Assembly (NCBI GenBank): GCA_036960605.1 | Contig: JBALXI010000012.1 | Location: 36,850 to 100,849, forward strand | Source of the DNA: Oleispira sp036960605 | GTDB taxonomy: Bacteria; Pseudomonadota; Gammaproteobacteria; Pseudomonadales; Oceanobacteraceae | DNA: 64,000 bases | Reading direction: 5' to 3' | Shown here: piece after piece, positions 53,030 through 61,690 of the stretch | Layout: every line of letters begins with the position of its first letter | How positions within the stretch are numbered: position 1 is the first letter of the stretch | Position numbers and translations under genes: made by a program | The notes under the pieces: model-generated | Told to the model about the DNA's origin: nothing | The model's input: the letters and a program-made list of their open reading frames with translations, nothing else | Databases searched by the model: none

Positions 53030-53192
53030 TCGGCTTTATTCAACTAACAAGTCCTCTAGTATAGACTTAGCCCCATGCTTTATACTGCCCCCTGAGCCTA
53101 ACGGCCTATTCACGTTTGACTGTACCTGGCTAGCCTTGCTTATACTCAGCAGCGACTTATTACGCCACCCACTAAGAATCAAGACGATATAA
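53030..53192 (+). pseudogene. Decayed 3' end of a rarD-like gene
   Basis: The last 27 codons (53109-53192) align without gaps to the end of rarD (49728-49811): 14 identical residues (T,F,W,L,A,L,L,S,D,L,R,H,L,K) with stop codons in register; the conserved core is WLALL-x3-S-x-D-x-LRH. Upstream, GGCTTTATTCAA (53031-53042) matches GGCTTCATTCAA of rarD, but the sequence between is frayed by small deletions and the rest of the gene is absent. It sits between the protease gene promoter region and the next plus-strand gene. Confidence 0.65.
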
Positions 53193-53195
53193 CCC

Positions 53196-53540
53196 ATGAA
53201 AAAAGATCCGTTCACACCGTCCAAGAAAACGATCAGAAAGCCAGGCCATACAAAAGTCACGACTAAGCTGACCAACAACATCCGTAAATCACTCGCTATG
53301 GCCACGACCCAAGCGGCTACCCTGCCAGCGTTTAATCATTTTACGTACAAGGTTGATTGGAGCAATTTCCCCGGCAGCCTAATAATCAGCTGCTATTTAC
53401 GTCACGACCTTCCGCCCGAAGAACTGACATTATTAGACGCCCAGTTATGCAAACTTTTACAATTAAATTTAATAAAACTCGGCATCAAATTCAAAGATTA
53501 CCGTAGAAATATTAAGGTTATTACGCCACCTAAACCTTAA
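53196..53540 (+). CDS. Conserved hypothetical protein
   Basis: 114 residues. A Lys-rich N-terminus precedes a compact domain: LTNNIRKSLAMATTQAATLPAFNHFTYKVDWSNFPGSL, then ISCYLRHDLPPEELTLLDAQLCKLLQLNLIKLGIKF. This resembles short gammaproteobacterial proteins often labelled Fis family regulators by automatic annotation, although no Fis-type helix-turn-helix is apparent. Function unknown. It starts four bases after the rarD-like remnant, which may have supplied its upstream context. Confidence 0.68.
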   Translation: MKKDPFTPSKKTIRKPGHTKVTTKLTNNIRKSLAMATTQAATLPAFNHFTYKVDWSNFPGSLIISCYLRHDLPPEELTLLDAQLCKLLQLNLIKLGIKFKDYRRNIKVITPPKP

Positions 53541-53639
53541 CCAATAATGGCCTGTAATAAACGCCTGCTTGTAGCAATCAGGCTAAGATACCGCTAGAAT
53601 CGCCCCTCAAAATTACAAGTTGTAAAAGCAGTGAATCAG

Positions 53640-55958
53640 ATGAGCAGAAAGATTGAATTATTAGCCCCTGGCGGCGACGTTGAAGCCATTAAAGCGGCGA
53701 TAGTAGCCGGAGCAAACGCAGTATATTGCGGACTCGATACCTTCAATGCGCGCAACAGAGCTGCCAATCTTTCTTTTGATGACTTAACTGGCATTTTACG
53801 CTTAGCGCACAAGTACGACTGCGAGGTTTTCTTAACCCTCAATGTCGTGATTCTTGAGCAAGAACTGCCAACCATGATCAAACTCCTCAACAAGCTAGTG
53901 AATAGCGGCATTGACGGAATTATCGTACAAGACCTTGGCATGTTTAATCTGGTTAAAAAGTTTTTCCCGACGTTAGACATTCACGCGTCGACGCAATTAA
54001 CCACACACAATGAAGGGCAAATACATTTTTTAAATAAAATTGGTGCCTCTCGACTTAACCTATCGCGCGAACTGAACCTTGGTGAAATTAAATCACTGAC
54101 TAAGCTGTCGCACGACGTCGGTATTTTGACCGAAGTTTTTGTTCACGGCGCATTGTGTATTGCCTTTTCTGGCCAGTGTTACTCCAGCTCAGTCAGCGTA
54201 GGTAACTCAGGCAACCGTGGTCGCTGCAGCCAAGCGTGTCGAGAAGAATACGAAGTCACGGCAACAGGTAACAAGTACCCACTGAATTTAAAAGATAACT
54301 CGGCCTATTTTGATCTACCAGAATTGGTTGAAGCGGGTGTTGATTCACTTAAAATCGAAGGCCGCATCAAAGGCGCGCATTACGTTTATACCGTGGTTGA
54401 TACGTGGCGCAAGGGCATTGATGGCTTTGTTGAAACAGGCAAGCTTCTGCCTGATGATTCTAACTTGCACAAAGTATTTAACCGCGATTTCACTAATTCG
54501 TTTTTGACAGGCAACTTGACCAAAGACATGTTTATCGACAATCCTCGTGATTACAGTGTCCAGCATGCCGTCGACAATTTAGTTAAAAAAAGCGCGGTAA
54601 ACAAAAGCAGCGATGCTATTTCTGTGGTTCAGATTCAAGAAGTGAAAGACGAACTTTACATCGATAAAAATCAGCTAGGTGCAGAGCTAAGACATAAAAT
54701 CCAATATTTAAGCACGGCCAAATTGCCGCTTAAATTTGAGTTTTCGGGATCCGCTAATGCACCACTCACAATCACTGTGACGGTGGGTGATGATTCTGTA
54801 GAGAAAGGAAGCGAAGATGCTAAAACCATCACTCTTCAATCAAATTCTTTATTAGCACCAACCGGCAAGTCTGAGCTAGACGAGAAGAATTTAATAAAAC
54901 GTTTTAAGAGTTTTGATAATTCAGAATTCAATTTAACGGGATATGACTTTCAAAACTACGAAACAGGTTTAAGTATTCCCTTTAGAGAATTAACCGAACT
55001 TAAAAGCCAGCTGACGTTTTTATTAAATGATTCAATAGAAGTCATTCCCAATGTCGAAGTGCCTGCGTTAAGTAAAACTCCAAAAAATCCAGGTGAACAA
55101 AGCGCGAAAAAACCGACCCTATCGATGTTAATCGCCGATGAAAAAGATCTTCATTTATGTGATTTGACCGACGCTGATGTGTACTTCAAAATTCCCGAAA
55201 GTTTAAAAAAGAACTGCACAAAACATATCGATTTATTAAACGCTAATCCAAGGTTAATCCCTTGGTTCCCAGCGGTATTAATTGGTAAAGATTATTTAGA
55301 ATCGGTTAAAATTCTTGAGCAAGTAAAGCCTAAGCGCATCGTCACCAATAATACCGGTATTGCTTATAAAGCATTCGAGATGGGTATTGAATGGGTTGCA
55401 GGCCCCTTCCTAAATACAACGAACTCTTATGCGCTACTGACGTTAAAAGAAGAGTTAAATTGCGCAGGGGCATTTATGTCCAATGAAATTAATCGCCTGC
55501 AATTAAGAAACATTGCTCGCCCTGCTGATTTCAAACTGTATTACAGCATTTACCACCCAATTCTGATGATGACCAGCCGTCAGTGCTTCTTCCAGCCGAC
55601 CGTTGGTTGTAAGAAGCCGAGCATTGAAGATGGCTGCATGTTGAAGTGTGAAAAAGCCACGACGATTAAAAGTGTTAGGGGTGTTCAGTACTCTATCGAT
55701 AAGCAAAAAGGTGGCTATCCGAGTATCTATAACGACGAGCAGTTCTTGAATTTAGACATCGTTAATGAGCTTGGCGATTTATTCGACGAGTTCTTTATCG
55801 ATCTAACGAATATTGGTTCAGGAGAAACGGCGGTAGAAGATAAGGCACAGCTTATTGAACACTTCACTAACCTAATACAAGGTAATGAAGATGCGGCAGT
55901 CCACTTAAACGAAATGGTGACGGTTTCAACCAACGCTCAATATCGTCAAGGCCTTTAG
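53640..55958 (+). CDS. U32 peptidase-family protein (RlhA/YdcP-like)
   Basis: 772 residues from ATG 53640; a GTG at 53631 would add three. N-terminal U32 domain: IELLAPGGDVEAIKAAIVAGANAVYCG, the signature EVFVHGALCIAFSGQCYSS, GRCSQACREEY, and SLKIEGRIKGAHYV. The middle (350-500) resembles the DUF3656-type insert of YdcP/RlhA, and a second TIM-barrel-like half follows with a Cys cluster (SRQCFFQ, GCKKP, GCMLKCEKA). RlhA takes part in hydroxylation of C2501 in 23S rRNA; this protein is longer than E. coli RlhA, so the assignment is tentative. Confidence 0.85.
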   Translation: MSRKIELLAPGGDVEAIKAAIVAGANAVYCGLDTFNARNRAANLSFDDLTGILRLAHKYDCEVFLTLNVVILEQELPTMIKLLNKLVNSGIDGIIVQDLGMFNLVKKFFPTLDIHASTQLTTHNEGQIHFLNKIGASRLNLSRELNLGEIKSLTKLSHDVGILTEVFVHGALCIAFSGQCYSSSVSVGNSGNRGRCSQACREEYEVTATGNKYPLNLKDNSAYFDLPELVEAGVDSLKIEGRIKGAHYVYTVVDTWRKGIDGFVETGKLLPDDSNLHKVFNRDFTNSFLTGNLTKDMFIDNPRDYSVQHAVDNLVKKSAVNKSSDAISVVQIQEVKDELYIDKNQLGAELRHKIQYLSTAKLPLKFEFSGSANAPLTITVTVGDDSVEKGSEDAKTITLQSNSLLAPTGKSELDEKNLIKRFKSFDNSEFNLTGYDFQNYETGLSIPFRELTELKSQLTFLLNDSIEVIPNVEVPALSKTPKNPGEQSAKKPTLSMLIADEKDLHLCDLTDADVYFKIPESLKKNCTKHIDLLNANPRLIPWFPAVLIGKDYLESVKILEQVKPKRIVTNNTGIAYKAFEMGIEWVAGPFLNTTNSYALLTLKEELNCAGAFMSNEINRLQLRNIARPADFKLYYSIYHPILMMTSRQCFFQPTVGCKKPSIEDGCMLKCEKATTIKSVRGVQYSIDKQKGGYPSIYNDEQFLNLDIVNELGDLFDEFFIDLTNIGSGETAVEDKAQLIEHFTNLIQGNEDAAVHLNEMVTVSTNAQYRQGL

Positions 55959-55965
55959 CTTTATA

Positions 55966-56691
55966 ATGTTACCCATATTATACTCGCTACAACACTGCCC
56001 TTATGCCATGCGTGCACGTCTGGGCTTACTGATGGCCCAGCAGCACGTTATGCTGCGCGCCATCACCACAAAGAACAAACCCGAAGAAATGCTCGCGGTA
56101 TCTCCTAAAGGGACTATCCCGGTACTGGTTTTGCCCGATTCATTCTCAATTGAAGAGTCGATTAAAGAGTCAGTTAAAGATCCGGATAACGGATCGATTA
56201 AAGAGTTCGGTGAAGAACCCATCATCATCGATGAAAGCCTGGACATCATGGTCTGGGCACTGCAACAAAATGATCCTGAAGACTTACTCCACAAAGACAG
56301 TCCCAGTGATTTAATCGCCATGCTTGACTTAATTAAGCGCAACGATAAAGAATTTAAACCACAGCTAGAACTCTACAAAAAAGCAAAACGCTTTCGCCTT
56401 GAAAATGTTATTGAAGAGCGTCAAGCGTGTGAAATTTTCATCGCTGAGCTAGAGCTAAAATTGGCCACCGATGGTTTTTTCATCGGTCAGAAAGCCGGCC
56501 TTATCGATTACGCCCTACTGCCTTTTGTGCGCCAATTTTCTAGAGTCAATCGCTCCTGGTTTATTCAAGCACCCTATCCAAACTTGCGCACATGGTTAGA
56601 AGGCCACATGCAAAGTCGTTTATATGGCAAAGCCATGGCCAAATACCCATTATGGTTAGATGAGCATAAAGTCTGTTTCTTAGGTGAATAA
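55966..56691 (+). CDS. Glutathione S-transferase family protein
   Basis: 241 residues. Thioredoxin-like N-terminal domain: LPILYSLQHCPYAMRARLGL with the CPYAMR active-site region, SPKGTIPVLVLPD, and the DESLDIMVWAL segment that binds glutathione's gamma-glutamyl end. Between the last two lies a ~25-residue insertion made of repeating acidic units (IEES, IKES, IKEF), coded by direct repeats. C-terminal helical domain from ~100. A 24-base tandem duplication spans the stop codon. Follows the U32 gene by seven bases, so likely the same transcript. Confidence 0.87.
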   Translation: MLPILYSLQHCPYAMRARLGLLMAQQHVMLRAITTKNKPEEMLAVSPKGTIPVLVLPDSFSIEESIKESVKDPDNGSIKEFGEEPIIIDESLDIMVWALQQNDPEDLLHKDSPSDLIAMLDLIKRNDKEFKPQLELYKKAKRFRLENVIEERQACEIFIAELELKLATDGFFIGQKAGLIDYALLPFVRQFSRVNRSWFIQAPYPNLRTWLEGHMQSRLYGKAMAKYPLWLDEHKVCFLGE

Positions 56692-56718
56692 ATAGTCTGT
56701 TTCTTAGAAGAATAAATA
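56671..56718 (+). repeat. 24-bp tandem duplication across the GST stop codon
   Basis: Two adjacent 24-base copies (56671-56694 and 56695-56718), each beginning GTCTGTTTCTTAG and ending GAATAAATA, differing at two bases, followed by a partial third (GTCTGCTAAG). The first copy contains the GST stop codon, so the second is non-coding. Confidence 0.9.
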
Positions 56719-56808
56719 GTCTGCTAAGATTCCGTTATACTTAAAACAACAAGAGTCTTTGCTAGCAGAGACCTCACTTATCGATAGCACCAAGGGCCAC
56801 TAACCATC

Positions 56809-58647
56809 ATGATGAATCAAGCTTATCAGGTATTGAATCGTACTTTTGGTTATCAAGAATTCCGCCCTCCGCAAGATCAAATCATTCAAACCCTACTTAA
56901 TGGTGAAGATGCCTTTGTCTTAATGCCTACCGGCGGTGGTAAGTCTCTGTGTTATCAAATCCCTGCTCTGGTACGTAATGGCATTGGCATTGTTATCTCG
57001 CCACTCATTGCGTTAATGCAAGACCAGGTCGATGCACTGACCCAAGCCGGTATCCGCGCAGCTTGCATAAATTCGTCCATGTCCAGCGCGCATAATGCAC
57101 ACACAGAGCAACTCGCCCTTAACGGCGAATTAGACATTATCTACCTCGCCCCCGAGCGATTAACACTGCAGCGAACCCTTGAATGGTTGAGTCAATGCCA
57201 ACTCTCCTTGTTCGCCATTGATGAAGCGCACTGCGTAGCACAATGGGGTCATGATTTTCGCAGTGACTATCTGCAGCTCAGTTTATTGCAACAACACTTT
57301 CCCGCCATTCCACGCGTCGCCTTAACCGCGACCGCCGATGTTAAAACCCGTGAAGAAATTGTATTTCGCTTAGGCCTGCAAAATGCCAAGCTGTTTGTCT
57401 CAGGGTTTGACCGTCCCAATATTCAATACCGCATAACGCAAAAGAATAATCCGAAAGCGCAGCTGCTCAATTTCTTACAAGCCGAACATCAAAACCATGC
57501 CGGCATTGTCTATTGCCTATCACGTAAAAAAGTCGACAGCACTGCGCAGTGGCTAACCGAGCAAGGCATCAACGCCCTGCCTTATCACGCCGGTTTAGAC
57601 AAAACAGTCCGCCAAGTAAATCAGCAAAGATTTTTGCGCGAAGACGCCATCGTTATGGTGGCGACCATCGCCTTTGGCATGGGCATCGATAAGCCCGACG
57701 TGCGCTTTGTGGCACACCTAGATTTACCGAAAAGCATTGAAGCGTATTACCAAGAAACCGGTCGTGCTGGCCGAGACGGTCAACCCGCTACGGCTTGGAT
57801 GGCGTATGGTCTTGAAGATGTGATTAAGCTAAAACAGATGATGGCGAAGAGCGAAGGCGATGAACAGTTTAAGCGCATCGAACAGCAAAAACTGAACTCC
57901 ATGCTGGGCTTAGCCGAACTAACCGACTGCCGCCGTAAAATGCTAATCAACTATTTTGGCGACCAGCTCAGCAATCATTATCAAAATTCAAAGCACTGTG
58001 GAAACTGTGATAACTGCATCACGCCAGTACAAACCTGGGATGCCACAGAAGCCTCGCGCAAAGCCTTAAGTTGCGTATTCCGTACCGACCAACGCTTTGG
58101 TACTGTCCATTTGATTAATGTATTGCGCGGCAAGAGCAGCGAGAAAATCACCCAGTTTAATCACCAGAACATTTCAACCTTTGGTATCGGCACAGACCTA
58201 AGCGATGGCCAATGGCGCTCCGTTTTTCGCCAACTGGTTGCCCACGGCTACCTCGACGTGAACTATGATTACGGCCAATTATCGCTCAATGAATCCAGCC
58301 GAAACTTACTACAAGGCAAAGAAACACTAACCCTACGCCTCGACAATTTCGAATCTGACGGAAGAAGTAAGAATAGAACCAGCTCAAGCAAAAACAGTGC
58401 AAATAAAGATTTTGAAATACCTGAGCAAGAACAGGAACTGTGGCAAGCATTACGCGATTGCCGAACGCAGCTAGCAAGGGAACAAGGCATCGCGCCTTTT
58501 ATGATATTTCATGACGCTACGCTTAAATCCATGCTGCAATTAAAACCTAAAAATCAGCATGAATTCGGCAGTCTTTCTGGCGTCGGACAAAAAAAGCTCG
58601 ATCAATACAGCCCCGCCTTCCTAACGGTATTAGAGCAGTTTAATTAA
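56809..58647 (+). CDS. recQ: ATP-dependent DNA helicase RecQ
   Basis: 612 residues, 3'-5' DNA helicase in repair and recombination. Superfamily 2 motifs: PTGGGKS (Lys45), DEAHC, TATAD, YCLSRKKVDS, and the QETGRAGRDG motif VI; then a zinc-binding RQC domain with CDNC, a winged helix, and a C-terminal HRDC domain (LWQALRDCRTQLAREQG to FLTVLEQF). All standard. No LexA box was seen upstream. Its last eight bases overlap the convergent lipase gene. Confidence 0.95.
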   Translation: MMNQAYQVLNRTFGYQEFRPPQDQIIQTLLNGEDAFVLMPTGGGKSLCYQIPALVRNGIGIVISPLIALMQDQVDALTQAGIRAACINSSMSSAHNAHTEQLALNGELDIIYLAPERLTLQRTLEWLSQCQLSLFAIDEAHCVAQWGHDFRSDYLQLSLLQQHFPAIPRVALTATADVKTREEIVFRLGLQNAKLFVSGFDRPNIQYRITQKNNPKAQLLNFLQAEHQNHAGIVYCLSRKKVDSTAQWLTEQGINALPYHAGLDKTVRQVNQQRFLREDAIVMVATIAFGMGIDKPDVRFVAHLDLPKSIEAYYQETGRAGRDGQPATAWMAYGLEDVIKLKQMMAKSEGDEQFKRIEQQKLNSMLGLAELTDCRRKMLINYFGDQLSNHYQNSKHCGNCDNCITPVQTWDATEASRKALSCVFRTDQRFGTVHLINVLRGKSSEKITQFNHQNISTFGIGTDLSDGQWRSVFRQLVAHGYLDVNYDYGQLSLNESSRNLLQGKETLTLRLDNFESDGRSKNRTSSSKNSANKDFEIPEQEQELWQALRDCRTQLAREQGIAPFMIFHDATLKSMLQLKPKNQHEFGSLSGVGQKKLDQYSPAFLTVLEQFN

Positions 58648-59554
58648 AACTAAAACCGAATACGCTGAGCTCCATCTTGTACTCCGTCTGTACAGCGCCT
58701 TCGATTTTCTGCTCAATTAAACCTAAATACGTTTCCATCTGATGCGCATGAAGATTGCTTTCGTCTGGCACACTGCTGACGAATTTTGTCGCACGCATCA
58801 TGCTTTTAATGCCGTCCGTTAACGCGTACTGTTTCCCCGGCAACAAGATAACCTCATTACCCATATGCCAATAGATATCCAAATTCTGAAGCTGTAGTGG
58901 GCTTAAAGGTGGCACCAAAGGTACGATATCACTGGGCGTGACCACTCGGGTTAATGGTAAGCCTTGAAATGCACCTGCGCCCTTAACATTGGTAACCTTA
59001 GGCTGACCGAAGGTAATAACATTGGTTAATTGAAAGCCATCGCGCTGCAAATACATGCCAACGATAACCGCAACCGCCCCACCCAAACTGTGCCCTGTAG
59101 CTTGTACCGGTTTTGTTTTATCAAGATAAGGCAGTGCATTGTCATATACCGCCTTTGCCGCCGCCGAAAAACCCTGATGCAACTGAATCCCTAAGCCCTT
59201 ATCCAACTGCAATTGCACATCCAAATCCACTAACACATTTTCTAAATTAGCCGTACCACGAAAGGCCAATTGCTGTAAGCCTGAAGAAGAACGGGCTAAA
59301 TAATAACTCACCGCAGAGCCCGGCAATTCAGCGTAGTGAACTAAGGCATAATCAAAAACCTGTAAGCGCTTAGCAATAAGATCAGTTTTATCATAAGAAG
59401 CCGCCGACAACAGTGCCGATTGTTTAATCAGTTCAAAACTTGAATTCGAGTTTGAATTAACATCAAAATCAACGACAGCAAAGGCCATGGGGCTGAACAT
59501 TGAGTTGACTAAGGAACTGACAAATACAAACGACAATAATATTTTTTTAAACAT
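58640..59554 (-). CDS. Lipase, class 3 family (secreted)
   Basis: 304 residues with a signal peptide (FKKILLSFVFVSSLVNSMFSPMAFA region). Alpha/beta hydrolase of the fungal-lipase-like class 3: QLAFRGTANLENVLVDLD, LHQGFSAAAKAVYD, nucleophile TGHSLGGAVAV (Ser156), VITFGQPKV, the aspartate in VTPSDIVPLVPP, and the late histidine in NLHAHQMETYLGL. Likely exported to hydrolyse lipids or esters. Convergent with recQ, 8-base overlap. Confidence 0.87.
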   Translation of the reverse strand: MFKKILLSFVFVSSLVNSMFSPMAFAVVDFDVNSNSNSSFELIKQSALLSAASYDKTDLIAKRLQVFDYALVHYAELPGSAVSYYLARSSSGLQQLAFRGTANLENVLVDLDVQLQLDKGLGIQLHQGFSAAAKAVYDNALPYLDKTKPVQATGHSLGGAVAVIVGMYLQRDGFQLTNVITFGQPKVTNVKGAGAFQGLPLTRVVTPSDIVPLVPPLSPLQLQNLDIYWHMGNEVILLPGKQYALTDGIKSMMRATKFVSSVPDESNLHAHQMETYLGLIEQKIEGAVQTEYKMELSVFGFSFN

Positions 59555-59626
59555 AAAACTCTCAAAATACAGATTGCTCGAAATTAAGCTGAGCTGGAAA
59601 TTAACCCCCGCAATGATACTAAACGA

Positions 59627-60583
59627 TCACTGTAAGGCAAACTTCTTACGATAATCGCTAGGGGCCAAGCCCGTAAAGCGTTTAAACAACTGCCTAAAAA
59701 ATCGCACGTCTTCATAACCTGACTCCCGACTAAGGGCTTCAATTGTTTTTCGTGAAGTTTCTAAACCATGCTTAGCGGCCTCAATACGCAACGCCTGAAT
59801 ATAAGCCAAAGGCGATTCCGTCGTCGCCTGCTTAAAACGACGCTTTAACTGACGCTCACTTAAATGCACACGCTCGGCTAAATCAACAATACTAAAGTCA
59901 TCGGTAAAATGATCACGCAGCCAATCTTGCAGCTGGTGAATAGCCTCATCGTTATGCTGGCGTGAAGGTACAAAGCTGGCATATTGAGCCTGACTATTAC
60001 GATCAGCATCGATCAAAATCGCTTTCGCACATGTCTGCGCAATCGCCTCATCAAACAACTCACGAATCAAATACAAGCTCATATCTTGATAGGCACTGGC
60101 CCCCGCAGAGCAATACAAACGACCTTGCTGAGTAATCATTTCTTCACTGCGTAATAAAACGTCTGGGAAACGCTGTCGAAACAAAGAAGCACATTGCCAA
60201 TGAGTCGTCGCCTGCTTGCCATTAAGCAGCCCCGTCGCGGCCAATACAAAGGCACCGGTACAAATGCTGGCAATTTTGCTGCCTTCTGCGTGACGCGCTT
60301 TCAACCATTCTAAAACGTCGTTATCGAACGCTTCGGGGCGCATAGCAGGATGGCCAATAGCACCAATAAGAACCAAATCCACCTGCCCCTGCTCTTCCAG
60401 CTTGCCATGCACCGATAACTCCAAGCCGCCGAGACAAGAAACAGACTCGCCGCTTGGGCTCACCAAGGTTAATTGCACGCGCTGCTCTCGCTTAACCAAG
60501 CTATTCGCTAGGGACAATATTTCCATCGGCCCAGTAATCGACGTGATGGGGCTATTATCCAAAATTAACAATACACACTTCAT
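59627..60583 (-). CDS. GlxA-family AraC-type transcriptional regulator
   Basis: 318 residues: N-terminal DJ-1/PfpI-like (amidase-like) domain (about 1-175) with the nucleophile-elbow analogue SICTGAFVLAATGLLNG, and a C-terminal AraC DNA-binding domain (about 215-318) with two helix-turn-helices, LAERVHLSERQLKRRFKQATTESP and ESGYEDVRFFRQLFKRFTGLAPSDYR. The cysteine after GSKIASI is at the position of the catalytic nucleophile in PfpI relatives but activity is not expected. Target genes unknown; the NTF2-like gene is divergent. Confidence 0.9.
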   Translation of the reverse strand: MKCVLLILDNSPITSITGPMEILSLANSLVKREQRVQLTLVSPSGESVSCLGGLELSVHGKLEEQGQVDLVLIGAIGHPAMRPEAFDNDVLEWLKARHAEGSKIASICTGAFVLAATGLLNGKQATTHWQCASLFRQRFPDVLLRSEEMITQQGRLYCSAGASAYQDMSLYLIRELFDEAIAQTCAKAILIDADRNSQAQYASFVPSRQHNDEAIHQLQDWLRDHFTDDFSIVDLAERVHLSERQLKRRFKQATTESPLAYIQALRIEAAKHGLETSRKTIEALSRESGYEDVRFFRQLFKRFTGLAPSDYRKKFALQ

Positions 60584-60777
60584 AACGACGGCTTCCCCAT
60601 CAATAGCTCAAATACAAGACACGTCCAAACCCATTAGGCGTCCAAATCACAACCCCATGTTGTCATATACGCCACTCGTAAACAACGCCCTCTCGCCCTA
60701 AACTAGTATCATCAATTAAACGATACTCAAATAGACCTACAAATAGCTCTACAAATAGATATTTCGGGAAAATAATA

Positions 60778-61245
60778 ATGACTCAAGCAGCAGACAACAA
60801 AGCACTTATCGGACGTTTATATACCGCCTTTCAAACAAAGGATCATAAAACCATGGCTGAGTGCTATCACCCTGAAGCCTATTTCCGTGATGAAGCCTTT
60901 GAACTCACCGGCAAAGAAATCGGCGCTATGTGGCACATGCTCTGCAAAAGAGGCAAAGATATGACCCTAGAATTTTACGTAACTGAGAAAGCAGGCAAAA
61001 TCACAGCCCACTGGGAGCCTAAATACAGCTTCAGCCAAACGGGCCGCTTCGTGCACAACATTATTGACGCAGAATTTGAATTTAAAGATGGGCTGATTTT
61101 AAAGCACGTCGATCGCTTTGATTTCTGGAGCTGGAGTCGACAAGCATTAGGCGCACCAGGCCTACTACTCGGCTGGACACCTTTACTGCGCAACAAGGTA
61201 TCTAAAATGGCAATGGGTAACTTGCGTAAATTCATGAAGACATGA
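60778..61245 (+). CDS. NTF2-like/SnoaL-like fold protein
   Basis: 155 residues. NTF2/SnoaL-like pattern: KALIGRLYTAFQTKDHKTMAECYHPEAYFRDEAF, GKEIGAMWHMLCKRGKDM, ITAHWEPKYSF, VHNIIDAEFEFKDGLILKHVDRFDFWSWSRQALG. Members act as isomerases, cyclases or unclassified ketosteroid-isomerase-like proteins; no specific catalytic residue set is evident. Divergent from the GlxA-type regulator, which could control it. The start is preceded by TTTCGGGAAAATAATA, with GGGAAA as a weak ribosome site. Confidence 0.83.
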   Translation: MTQAADNKALIGRLYTAFQTKDHKTMAECYHPEAYFRDEAFELTGKEIGAMWHMLCKRGKDMTLEFYVTEKAGKITAHWEPKYSFSQTGRFVHNIIDAEFEFKDGLILKHVDRFDFWSWSRQALGAPGLLLGWTPLLRNKVSKMAMGNLRKFMKT

Positions 61246-61690
61246 GCCACAACTAGAGATTTATAAGTAATCAAAATATTTTAACACCGCCGCTGAAGGA
61301 GGCGGAAACTTCATGGGCCAAAAACCAAGTCTTATCGACTAAGCCTTAATCCCTTCTACACGCCAGTTCTCATGAGTCAATAAAGCTTGTAGCGAACGGT
61401 AGTACCAGCGTCCAAAGCAGGTTTATATCAGACCTGTATCCTTAATTCAAAGCCTAATAGTAAATCGAAAAGCTTAGATTTTTGTCGCTCCACTTGGTAT
61501 ATTGCCTATTAAATGATCGCGACACGATGAATATAAGCCCCCTACCTAGCAGTATTTGAACGTATTGATAGAAAGCCTAGGGGCTTTTACCAATTTTTGT
61601 AACCCCACCATTTGCGACACACCTTAAATGCAGAGCGCCTCAATGCTCCGTAATACACACGACAAATCTTTCGAGACTGGAGATACATCA
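61246..61690. other. Gene-free interval with a possible terminator
   Basis: 445 bases between the NTF2-like gene and the surface lipoprotein gene. CCGCC (61288-61292) / GGCGG is a small hairpin without a U-run. AAGCCCC (61535-61541) and GGGGCTT (61580-61586) can pair and are followed by TT, a weak terminator candidate for a transcript from the left. A GGAGA ribosome site lies nine bases before the lipoprotein ATG. No RNA gene or riboswitch was recognised. Confidence 0.5.

Noticed and set aside
53036..53305. Minus-strand frame of 89 codons over the rarD remnant and the next gene
   Set aside because: It runs antisense to the rarD-like remnant and the start of the gene at 53196, has no ribosome site and no recognisable domain.
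56690..56808. SOS box upstream of recQ
   Set aside because: No CTG-N10-CAG palindrome is present in the recQ leader.
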